64,000 bases of DNA, from assembly GCF_004340945.1 (NCBI RefSeq), contig NZ_SLYD01000003.1, positions 496,001 through 560,000 on the forward strand. Reading direction: 5' to 3'. How positions within the stretch are numbered: the stretch's first letter is position 1; the number at the start of each line of letters is the position of its first letter. Shown here in pieces: positions 44,944 to 51,605 of this stretch. The notes below the pieces were generated by a model. That model saw only the letters and a program-made list of their open reading frames with translations. It searched no databases and was not told the DNA's origin. Source of the DNA: Sphingomonas sp. PP-F2F-A104-K0414 (GTDB lineage Bacteria > Pseudomonadota > Alphaproteobacteria > Sphingomonadales > Sphingomonadaceae). The position numbers and the translations under genes were made by a program.

Positions 44944-45189
44944 ATGGGCGGTTTTAGCCCGATTCACTTGCTCGTCCTCGCGGTAGTCGCGATCCTCCTT
45001 CTTGGCGGCGGTCGGTTCTCGAACCTGATGGGCGACGTCGCGAAGGGCGTGAAGAACTTTAAGAAGGGCATGTCGGAGAACGACGACGAGACGCCGGCCA
45101 AGCCGTCGGCGCGGATCGAAGCGCAGAAGTCTGCCGATCCCGCGTTCGACCGCGACGGCAATCGCGTCCGCGACGACCGTCCTGCCTGA
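44944..45189 (+). CDS. tatA: Twin-arginine translocase subunit TatA
   Basis: The 81-residue protein has one N-terminal membrane helix (SPIHLLVLAVVAILLLGGGRF), then the amphipathic helix LMGDVAKGVKNFKKGMSE and a charged tail. TatA forms the pore of the Tat export system. Of two in-frame ATGs the second is preferred because AGGAG lies seven bases before it. Confidence 0.93.
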   Translation: MGGFSPIHLLVLAVVAILLLGGGRFSNLMGDVAKGVKNFKKGMSENDDETPAKPSARIEAQKSADPAFDRDGNRVRDDRPA

Positions 45190-45242
45190 AGCGATCGTGC
45201 TTGAAGTTGGCAGAGTTGAAGACCCTAGATAGGCGCGGCTGA

Positions 45243-45842
45243 ATGTTCGATATCGCGCCCTCCGAGTTCCTGCTCGTGGCATTCGTCGCGCTCGTCGTGA
45301 TCGGTCCCAAGGACCTTCCCAAGGCGATGCGCGTGGTCGGCTATTGGGTCGGCAAGGCGCGTGGCGTCGCGCGACAATTCCGCTCTGGCTTCGATTCGAT
45401 GGTTCGCGAGGCCGAACTCGAAGAGATGGAAAAGCGCTGGGCGTCGGAAAACGAACGCATCATGCGCGAGCATCCGCAAACGGGTGCGGACGCAGCCGCG
45501 GATACTGCACAGGTCGTGCACTCGCCGGAAACGGAAGAGCACCGGCGCGATTACCGGTCTATCGACGATGCGGACGATCACACGAACGAGCCGGTGATGG
45601 TCGAGAAGCCGGTAGTGGCTGCCGCTCCGTCCGACGGCGCTCCCCCCGCCGCGTCATCGTCCGCCGCCGCCTCATCCACTGGCGCCTCGTCTACCGCCAC
45701 CTCGTCCGACACGGCTGCGGTTCCGACCGACCATGACGGTAAGCCGCTCGCGGATCGTGGTAAGGATGCTCTGGATAGCCCGGTCTCGACCGTGGTCCAT
45801 CCCGACGACAAGACCGGCAAGTCCGACATAGCGTCATCGTGA
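45243..45842 (+). CDS. tatB: Twin-arginine translocase subunit TatB
   Basis: The protein has 199 residues. The N-terminal FDIAPSEFLLVAFVALVVIGPKDLPKAMR is the TatB signature with the Glu in the membrane helix. An amphipathic helix with VREAELEEMEKRW follows. The C-terminal ~100 residues are a low-complexity Ala/Ser/Thr-rich tail. TatB binds Tat signal peptides with TatC. Confidence 0.93.
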   Translation: MFDIAPSEFLLVAFVALVVIGPKDLPKAMRVVGYWVGKARGVARQFRSGFDSMVREAELEEMEKRWASENERIMREHPQTGADAAADTAQVVHSPETEEHRRDYRSIDDADDHTNEPVMVEKPVVAAAPSDGAPPAASSSAAASSTGASSTATSSDTAAVPTDHDGKPLADRGKDALDSPVSTVVHPDDKTGKSDIASS

Positions 45843-45885
45843 GTGTCATGGTCGTGAACGCCTCCCCAAACGCCGAAAGCATAGC

Positions 45886-46668
45886 ATGAGCGAGATCGAC
45901 GCAAGCCGGGCGCCGTTGCTCGACCATCTGATCGAGCTGCGGCGGCGCTTGCTGTACTGCATCGCCGCGCTGGTCGTGACGTTCGGGATCGCGATGTATT
46001 TTGCCGAGGATATCTTCGGCTTCCTGGTCCACCCGCTGCTCGCGGCGGGGCAGAACAAGGTGATCTATACCGAGATCTTCGAGGCGTTCTTCGTCCAGAT
46101 CAAGGTGGCGTTCTTCGCGGCGATGATGCTGTCGTTCCCGGTGATCGCGAACCAGCTCTGGCAGTTCGTCGCGCCGGGCCTGTACAAGAAGGAGAAGCGT
46201 GCGCTCCTGCCGTTCATCCTCGCGACCCCGGTGCTGTTCCTGACCGGCGCGGCGATGGCCTATTACATCGCCATTCCGATGGCGCTGCACTTCCTGCTCG
46301 GGTTCGACGGGATGGTCGGCGGGATTCACCGCGAGGCGCTGCCGGCGATCGGCAACTACCTCTCGTTCACGATGCAATTCCTGTTCGGCTTCGGGATCTC
46401 GTTCCTGCTGCCGGTGCTGCTGATGCTGCTGGAGCGGGCAGGGATCGTCACGCGTAAGCAGCTGATCGGTGCGCGGCGCTACGCGATCGTTGCGGCCTTC
46501 GCGATCGCAGCGGTGCTGACGCCGCCGGATATCGGGTCGCAGCTGTTGCTGGCGATCCCGCTGGTCATTCTGTACGAACTCGCGTTGATCGGCATCTGGT
46601 TCACCGAGCGTAGCCGGGCAAAGGCCAAGGCGGTCGAGGGCGAGTCCACCGATATCGTCGAAAGCTGA
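45886..46668 (+). CDS. tatC: Twin-arginine translocase subunit TatC
   Basis: The 260-residue protein has six membrane helices. The N-terminal LLDHLIELRRRLLYC, the periplasmic loop VAPGLYKKEKRALLPFI and FGISFLLPVLLMLLERAGIV are family hallmarks, including the functional Glu in the first motif. It is the signal-peptide receptor and last gene of the scp-tat run; a strong hairpin follows. Confidence 0.95.
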   Translation: MSEIDASRAPLLDHLIELRRRLLYCIAALVVTFGIAMYFAEDIFGFLVHPLLAAGQNKVIYTEIFEAFFVQIKVAFFAAMMLSFPVIANQLWQFVAPGLYKKEKRALLPFILATPVLFLTGAAMAYYIAIPMALHFLLGFDGMVGGIHREALPAIGNYLSFTMQFLFGFGISFLLPVLLMLLERAGIVTRKQLIGARRYAIVAAFAIAAVLTPPDIGSQLLLAIPLVILYELALIGIWFTERSRAKAKAVEGESTDIVES

Positions 46669-46683
46669 AGGCTACCAAAGACC

Positions 46684-46732
46684 GATACGAAAACGGGGTC
46701 CGGTGCATGTGCACCGGACCCCGTTCCGTATC
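46684..46732. terminator. Bidirectional terminator between tatC and the entericidin gene
   Basis: Perfect inverted repeat AACGGGGTCCGGTGCA to TGCACCGGACCCCGTT (46692-46725), extended by GATACG/CGTATC. It lies between two convergent genes. A run of four A on the left gives TTTT for the leftward transcript. Confidence 0.85.
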
Positions 46733-46745
46733 AAAAGCGCGAGGC

Positions 46746-46880
46746 TTACTTGGCGCTGTCTGCGGTCTTCGCGACGGTCTTGCCCGCCGATGCCACGTCC
46801 TTGCCTGCACCCTCAACGGTGTTGCATGCCGAAACCATGAGCGCGCCTGCGACGACAACCAATCCAACCAACTTACGCAT
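46746..46880 (-). CDS. Entericidin A/B-family small lipoprotein
   Basis: The 44-residue protein reads MRKLVGLVVVAGALMVSACN: a signal peptide with lipobox LMVSAC, followed by TVEGAGKDVASAGKTVAKTA, the entericidin repeat of small and Lys residues. AGGAGG lies seven bases upstream. An EcfG-type promoter (46923-46947) precedes it, consistent with entericidins being general-stress genes in alphaproteobacteria. Longer starts in the same frame lack support. Confidence 0.88.
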   Translation of the reverse strand: MRKLVGLVVVAGALMVSACNTVEGAGKDVASAGKTVAKTADSAK

Positions 46881-46922
46881 GAAACTTCCTCCTAGAAAAG
46901 GCACGAATGCCACCGGGGGTGA

Positions 46923-46947
46923 AATGTTCGGGATGGCGGTTCGTTCC
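46923..46947 (-). promoter_or_regulatory. EcfG-type promoter upstream of the entericidin gene
   Basis: On the minus strand GGAAC (46947-46943), 16 bases, CATT (46926-46923). The consensus is GGAAC-N16/17-CGTT, so one mismatch. The start codon is 43 bases further on. Confidence 0.65.
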
Positions 46948-47009
46948 GATCGACCGGGCACTATTTGCGCGGATTCAGCGGCTTGCGCACGGGCATCGCG
47001 CACCGAACG

Positions 47010-47105
47010 ATAAAGGCCCGGATGCATCACCGGGGGGGGAGGGTGATGCATCCGGGCCTATGACTTGGACAGCGAGAGCGGGGGGGCATAAAGTCGCTGT
47101 CCGTA
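47010..47105 (-). ncRNA. Candidate EcfG-controlled small RNA with two C-rich stem-loops
   Basis: The predicted RNA starts near 47105. Stem-loop 1: 9-bp perfect stem GGACAGCGA/TCGCTGTCC (47102-47067) with an 18-base loop containing seven C. Stem-loop 2: 18-bp perfect stem (47059-47014) starting AGGCCCGGATGC, with the 10-base loop CTCCCCCCCC, followed by TTTATCG as a short terminator tail. An EcfG-type promoter ends 7 bases upstream. No protein-coding frame fits. The C-rich loops resemble anti-Shine-Dalgarno loops of alphaproteobacterial CcsR/'cuckoo' RNAs. Alternatively the second hairpin only terminates phyP. Confidence 0.55.
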
Positions 47106-47111
47106 ATGTTG

Positions 47112-47136
47112 AACGGCGACCGCCCCAAGATGTTCC
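47112..47136 (-). promoter_or_regulatory. EcfG-type promoter upstream of the candidate small RNA
   Basis: On the minus strand GGAAC (47136-47132), exactly 16 bases, CGTT (47115-47112): a perfect match to the EcfG consensus. It lies downstream of phyP and reads away from it. Confidence 0.7.
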
Positions 47137-47204
47137 CGTCGCGCGACGATTATCCGAAAAAAACTAGGGCTAACAAGTATTAACCGTCAGCGACTTGCTG
47201 CCGA

Positions 47205-48842
47205 TCAGTCGCGCCCCTTGACTGCGAACGCGATCTCGTAAGCGCCGACCAGCGGGTCGTGGTGCAACGGCGAGCGCAACTGCCGCGACAGGCCTTCCAT
47301 GACGCGGCCATAGCGCACGACGGCCTCGCGGAATGCATCGCTCTCCACGAGGGCGCGCGAGACAACACGCAACAGCGCGCGTTCGGGGGCGTCGGCAGAC
47401 TTGACGACGATCCGGATCTGCGCGGCGGGATCACACGATATCGCCAGCTCGATCGTTTCGGTCGCCAGGAACGCGATCGCCACGGCGACGTCCTGATTGA
47501 CCAGGTATGGATCGATATCGAGCGTGATCCCCAATCCATGCGATCGTTCGGACGCGGTCGCACGAATGTTCGCCGACAGTTCGCCGATCATCGTCCGCAG
47601 GTTCAGGCCGCGATTCTCTTCGAGTTCGGCAAAATGATTACGGTGGACCACGGCGAGCGCATCGACGCGGCGCTGGATCGACGCATAGGCCACCGTCGCA
47701 TCCTCGCTCGGCGCGCTACGCGCATGGAAATTGATGAGGCTGGAAATGACCTGTAGGTTGTTCTTGACCCGGTGATGCACTTCGCGCGTCAATTTGGTCT
47801 GGCGGACGAGCCCCTCCGCGAGCCCGGCCTCGTGCAGCGCCACGGTCTGGCTGATCGCCTGGAAGGTGTCGCCGAGTTCGCGGATTTCCTGTGCCGGCAA
47901 CGTCCGGACCTCGCCGAGATCGAGCGTCTCACCCGGCGTAAACGCAGCGACTGCACCACGCAGACGGCGGAGTGGTCGGATCAACAGACGGTCGACGACG
48001 AACCATGCGATGCTTGCTGCTGCGAGCCACATCAACAAGGGAAGCAGCATCGCCACGACCAGCGACGAGGTGACCGGCGCACTTCGGATGCTGGTGCGCA
48101 AGGCGATCCCGGCAACGCCCAGATCGGTCCGCATCGTCTCCATGCGATCGAGCGGGCGTTCGTCGGGGATGGTCTCGAGCGTCAAGGCATCTTCGTCGAG
48201 CACCAGCGCGCTGCTGAAGGTGAGTGCGCGGCTGGACGGGCGGCCGATCTTCTGGAGGAACGGCTGCGGGAAATAGGCGCGGGCGAACGTATCGCCACCG
48301 GGCCCAGAGATCGCCAGCACCAGCCCGCGGTTGGGGATGATATCCGCGGTGATCGGCATATCGGTCTGGCGAAGCGCCGCCGGCATCGGGATCGGCGTGC
48401 CGCATAATACGGCGCCGGCGCGATCGGTAATGACGAACCGTGTACCGGCGGAGGATTGCTGGGCAAATACCCCTTGGGCACGCGCGCAACTCGGCGCGTC
48501 GGCGGGATCGTTACCGAGCGCGTTCACCGCGACCCGCAACGCGGTCATGTCGCCGACCAACTCGATCGCGATCGCCCGAGCACTTTCGTTCGCGGTCACG
48601 CGCAGGCGCGCCCGTGCCTCGGTATCGGCCAGACGAGTCGTCTGGAAGGTTGCGAAAACGGCTATGAGCGCCAACGGCAACAATGCCGCGCTGAGGATCA
48701 AGAACAGCTTGGCGCCCGTGGGCACCCGTCCCATCGCCGAAATCAGCCGGGTTTCGCGTCGGCCGTCGGCTTGGTCGTCATGCTCGGCGGCAATGGCGGT
48801 TACGGCGGGCTGAACTGGGATGGAATTTTGCGGCGAGGCCAT
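47205..48842 (-). CDS. phyP: PhyP-like membrane sensor of the general stress response
   Basis: The protein has 545 residues. Two membrane helices (about 44-66 and 259-283) flank a periplasmic sensor; a HAMP-like region follows. The HisKA_2/HWE-type dimerisation helix has REVHHRVKNNLQVISSLINFHAR (His357). The ATPase part is degenerate: the Asn of the N box is absent (FLATETIELAI) and no G1/G2 glycine motifs are seen. This fits Sphingomonas PhyP, reported to act as a PhyR phosphatase rather than a kinase. It follows nepR after 11 bases on the same strand. Confidence 0.85.
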   Translation of the reverse strand: MASPQNSIPVQPAVTAIAAEHDDQADGRRETRLISAMGRVPTGAKLFLILSAALLPLALIAVFATFQTTRLADTEARARLRVTANESARAIAIELVGDMTALRVAVNALGNDPADAPSCARAQGVFAQQSSAGTRFVITDRAGAVLCGTPIPMPAALRQTDMPITADIIPNRGLVLAISGPGGDTFARAYFPQPFLQKIGRPSSRALTFSSALVLDEDALTLETIPDERPLDRMETMRTDLGVAGIALRTSIRSAPVTSSLVVAMLLPLLMWLAAASIAWFVVDRLLIRPLRRLRGAVAAFTPGETLDLGEVRTLPAQEIRELGDTFQAISQTVALHEAGLAEGLVRQTKLTREVHHRVKNNLQVISSLINFHARSAPSEDATVAYASIQRRVDALAVVHRNHFAELEENRGLNLRTMIGELSANIRATASERSHGLGITLDIDPYLVNQDVAVAIAFLATETIELAISCDPAAQIRIVVKSADAPERALLRVVSRALVESDAFREAVVRYGRVMEGLSRQLRSPLHHDPLVGAYEIAFAVKGRD

Positions 48843-48853
48843 GCGGCCCGCGC

Positions 48854-49057
48854 TCAGTCTAGCTTGCCAAGAAGGTCCAGCAGATCCTCCGGGATCGCCT
48901 CATCGACGGTCTTTTGATAAACCGAACGAAGGGCCGACCCCATTTGCTGATCCTTGTCCGGCCCCTTTGTGGAGGTGGTAGCAGGCACTGTATTCTGCGT
49001 GTCGTGGCCCAAACTCAAAACTTCCCCCTGCACGACGCGAACCTGATCATCTGGCAT
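48854..49057 (-). CDS. nepR: NepR anti-sigma factor
   Basis: The 67-residue protein has a disordered N-terminal half and the C-terminal NepR core SALRSVYQKTVDEAIPEDLL with LLGKLD. It holds EcfG inactive until phosphorylated PhyR binds it. It is co-directional with phyP and divergent from phyR; ecfG is not in the same operon. An EcfG-like promoter lies about 80 bases upstream. The ribosome binding site is poor and an internal ATG also exists. Confidence 0.9.
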   Translation of the reverse strand: MPDDQVRVVQGEVLSLGHDTQNTVPATTSTKGPDKDQQMGSALRSVYQKTVDEAIPEDLLDLLGKLD

Positions 49058-49137
49058 ACCATGTCACAAAAGGGCGATATGCAAACCCGCCACGACGGAT
49101 GTCGAGCGGGTTGCGGAGTCGCCTACGATGGAGGTGA

Positions 49138-49162
49138 AACCAAACACTGTCTCGTTAGTTCC
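49138..49162 (-). promoter_or_regulatory. EcfG-like promoter upstream of nepR
   Basis: On the minus strand GGAAC (49162-49158), 16 bases, GGTT (49141-49138); one mismatch from the consensus. It would give the feedback loop usual for nepR. Confidence 0.6.
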
Positions 49163-49182
49163 CTGTTCAAGCGAAAATCGAA

Positions 49183-49219
49183 CCTTTGGTCCAGCCGTAT
49201 GTGCCTTTTGGACCAAAGG
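49183..49219 (+). terminator. Hairpin upstream of phyR (terminator-like)
   Basis: Perfect 10-bp inverted repeat CCTTTGGTCC/GGACCAAAGG with a 17-base loop, followed by ATGCTTTTTC. It lies 86 bases before the phyR start. It could be an attenuator, the end of a short RNA, or a protein-binding site. Confidence 0.5.
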
Positions 49220-49304
49220 ATGCTTTTTCGGCTATCGCCATTGCAATGATACGAGGCACCCGACACATGAGGGGCCGCGTAGGATCAGGGAGTATTCGTT
49301 ACCC

Positions 49305-50108
49305 ATGTCGCTTGGACAGCAACTCGCACCGCACCTTCCCTTTTTGCGGCGCTACGGCCGGGCCCTGACCGGCAGTCAGATGCACGGCGACAAATATGTG
49401 CGCGCTACGCTCGAGGCGATCGTCGCCGCACCCGAAGAGTTTCCGCGGGACGTCGATCCTCGCCTGGGCCTGTATCGGATGTTCCAGGTGATCTGGAATT
49501 CAGCCAATTTCGACGAAGTTGCCGATGAAACGGTATCGGACGGCGGCGGTCATGAGGCAGTCGCCCGTGCGCGTCTCGCTCGTATGACGCCACTGTCGCG
49601 TCAGGCCCTGCTGCTGACCGCGATGGAAGGCTTCACGCCAGAGGACGCGGCCTATTTGATCGAGGTCGATTCGAGCGAAGTCGACGATCTCGTCGCCGAG
49701 GCGCTTTCCGAGATCGAGAGCCAGACGCGGGCCAAGGTCCTCATCATCGAGGACGAACCGATCATCGCGATGGATATCGAGACGATCGTTCGGGATCTGG
49801 GCCACGATGTAACGGGTGTTGCCGTTACCCGCGACGAAGCGGTCGCGCTGGCGATGGAAACGCGGCCGGGCCTCGTGCTGGCCGACATCCAGCTTGCCGA
49901 CGACAGTTCGGGCATCGACGCCGTCAAGGATATCCTTGCCGAGTTCGAGGTTCCGGTGATCTTCATTACCGCATTCCCCGAGCGTCTGCTGACCGGCGAG
50001 CGCCCCGAGCCGACGTTCCTGATCACCAAGCCGTTCCAGCGCTCCACGGTGAAGGCGGCGATCAGCCAGGCGCTGTTCTTCGATCAGGCAACCGTTCCTG
50101 TCGCGTAA
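49305..50108 (+). CDS. phyR: PhyR general stress response regulator
   Basis: The protein has 267 residues. An N-terminal sigma-factor-like domain (about 5-130) mimics EcfG (LPFLRRYGRALTGSQMHGDKYV and SRQALLLTAMEGFTPEDAAYLI). The C-terminal receiver domain (145-260) has acidic IIEDEP and the phospho-Asp194 in VLADIQLAD. When phosphorylated it binds NepR and frees EcfG. The ATG before SLGQQLAPHL is used; the frame upstream carries no PhyR residues. Confidence 0.95.
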   Translation: MSLGQQLAPHLPFLRRYGRALTGSQMHGDKYVRATLEAIVAAPEEFPRDVDPRLGLYRMFQVIWNSANFDEVADETVSDGGGHEAVARARLARMTPLSRQALLLTAMEGFTPEDAAYLIEVDSSEVDDLVAEALSEIESQTRAKVLIIEDEPIIAMDIETIVRDLGHDVTGVAVTRDEAVALAMETRPGLVLADIQLADDSSGIDAVKDILAEFEVPVIFITAFPERLLTGERPEPTFLITKPFQRSTVKAAISQALFFDQATVPVA

Positions 50109-50182
50109 GATCAGCTGCTGACATGCGGTAGTAGCGGTCAGTTTTTTCCAACCGCTTGATCGCGTGTCCGTGTCGATGCATC

Positions 50183-50216
50183 TTGGGTTCGCTTCCGTAA
50201 ATGGTTGCGGACCCAA
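50183..50216 (+). terminator. Possible terminator after phyR
   Basis: TTGGGT and ACCCAA arms with inner CGC/GCG, followed by ACGGTTTTC. The stem is short, so this is weak. Confidence 0.35.
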
Positions 50217-50241
50217 AACGGTTTTCGGGGGTTTACTCGAC

Positions 50242-50379
50242 ATGGCTGATCCCAACGAACCCATTCATATTGCCACCGAAGATGCCCGCGCAGGCTCTAC
50301 CCCGCATATGACCCGGTATATCCTCGTCATATCCCTGGTGCTCGTCATAGCGATATTTGGCTTCCTCGTTATTCGCTGA
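50242..50379 (+). CDS. Small single-pass membrane protein between phyR and ecfG
   Basis: The 45-residue protein has a polar N-terminus (ADPNEPIHIATEDARAGSTPH) followed by one hydrophobic helix (YILVISLVLVIAIFGFLVIR) ending at the C-terminus. GGGG lies upstream of the ATG. No family is recognised. Its place inside the stress-response locus suggests a linked role, which is inference only. Confidence 0.6.
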   Translation: MADPNEPIHIATEDARAGSTPHMTRYILVISLVLVIAIFGFLVIR

Positions 50380-50507
50380 CATAAGTTAGGCGTACATGGC
50401 TGGCATTGCCGGTTTGAACGCCTATGTTTGCCTGCAACCTGCTACGCTTGGTGCAGCACGTCCGATGACGCGCTCGTAAGCTAACGATCGATACTGACAG
50501 GATTTTC

Positions 50508-51161
50508 ATGGTTCAGCCTGCTCCACATACCGACGATGAGGACGATATCGACGAAGTCGTCGCGCCGGTGGAGCATGTCTCTTTGTCCGACGCCGAGTTC
50601 AAGGTTCAGCTTGCGCAGGTGATCCCTCATCTGCGTGCGTTCGGGCGCTCGCTATCCGGAAGCCGCGATCTCGCGGACGATCTGGTTCAGGAGACGCTGC
50701 TCAAGGCTTGGGCGGCGCGTCTGCGGTTCCAGGCTGGCACCAACATGCGCGCCTGGACCTTCATCATCCTGCGCAACCTGTATCTGTCGCAGATGCGTCG
50801 CGCGCGCTTCAAGGGCGAGTGGGACGATCTGGTAGCAGACCGCATTCTCGCCGCACCTGCTAGCCAGGATCGTCACGTCGAACTCGGCGACATGCAGCGT
50901 GCGTTGATGCATCTGCCGCAGCCACAGCGCGAGGCGCTGATTCTCGTCGGTGCGGGTGGCTTCGCATACGAAGAAGCCGCGGAAATCTGCAACGTCGCGG
51001 TCGGCACGATCAAGAGCCGCGTCGCGCGCGGTCGCGTCGCGTTGGAGACGATCCTGACCGACGGCTCGCTGCCATCACGCCGGGATCATGAGACGGACAC
51101 CAGTAAGACGGCGCTCGACTTGATCATGGGTGACGTCGAACATCTGAGTCGCGGTCGATAA
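50508..51161 (+). CDS. ecfG: EcfG general stress response sigma factor
   Basis: The 217-residue ECF sigma factor has region 2 (HLRAFGRSLSGSRDLADDLVQETLLKAW and NMRAWTFIILRNLYLSQMRR) and region 4 (QREALILVGAGGFAYEEAAEICNVAVGTIKSRVARGR), both typical of EcfG. The acidic N-terminal extension (about 30 residues) and the tail after region 4 are longer than the minimum. It directs RNA polymerase to GGAAC-N16-CGTT promoters. AGGA lies six bases before the ATG. Confidence 0.95.
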   Translation: MVQPAPHTDDEDDIDEVVAPVEHVSLSDAEFKVQLAQVIPHLRAFGRSLSGSRDLADDLVQETLLKAWAARLRFQAGTNMRAWTFIILRNLYLSQMRRARFKGEWDDLVADRILAAPASQDRHVELGDMQRALMHLPQPQREALILVGAGGFAYEEAAEICNVAVGTIKSRVARGRVALETILTDGSLPSRRDHETDTSKTALDLIMGDVEHLSRGR

Positions 51162-51339
51162 ACTGCGACGCATAGCTGTCGCCCCGGAGATATTCCGGGG
51201 TGGTCGGTGCCGTAGTTCACTGTCTGAAAGTTACGCGGCGCCGTGGACGCCGGAATGGGTCGGCGACGCTGGACCGCTTCGGACAGGCGTGCCCAAATCA
51301 TGGCCTAGCTAAGCTGGTGCCGCCCGGGTGGCTTCCCGA

Positions 51340-51522
51340 TCAGTGGAAGCTCTGACCCGTTCCATCCAGTTGGCGCAAAAGCAGCGCCATATCGGCGGGT
51401 AAGCCATCCTGTTCACCAAAGGCATTGCGCAGCACATCGCCGACCGCGTCGGTGACGCGGGGGCGCCGTACGATTTGTTGGCCATCGGTTTCACGTTTGA
51501 TCGTTAGAGAAGAATACATCAT
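51340..51522 (-). CDS. Possible second NepR-like small protein
   Basis: The 60-residue protein reads TIKRETDGQQIVRRPRVTD and then AVGDVLRNAFGEQDGLPADM with LLLRQLDG. The second half lines up with the NepR core of this window (GSALRSVYQ...IPEDLLDLLGKLD) with one short gap. It is convergent with ecfG. If real it would be an additional anti-sigma factor or decoy. The start is one of two adjacent ATGs and no strong ribosome site is seen. Confidence 0.55.
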   Translation of the reverse strand: MMYSSLTIKRETDGQQIVRRPRVTDAVGDVLRNAFGEQDGLPADMALLLRQLDGTGQSFH

Positions 51523-51605
51523 ACCGCGCACAACGTGCGATCGCGAAATTGGTTGCTTTCGTTTGTCAAGCGATACTTTTAATTATTGAGTATTGCGGGG
51601 TGGTC

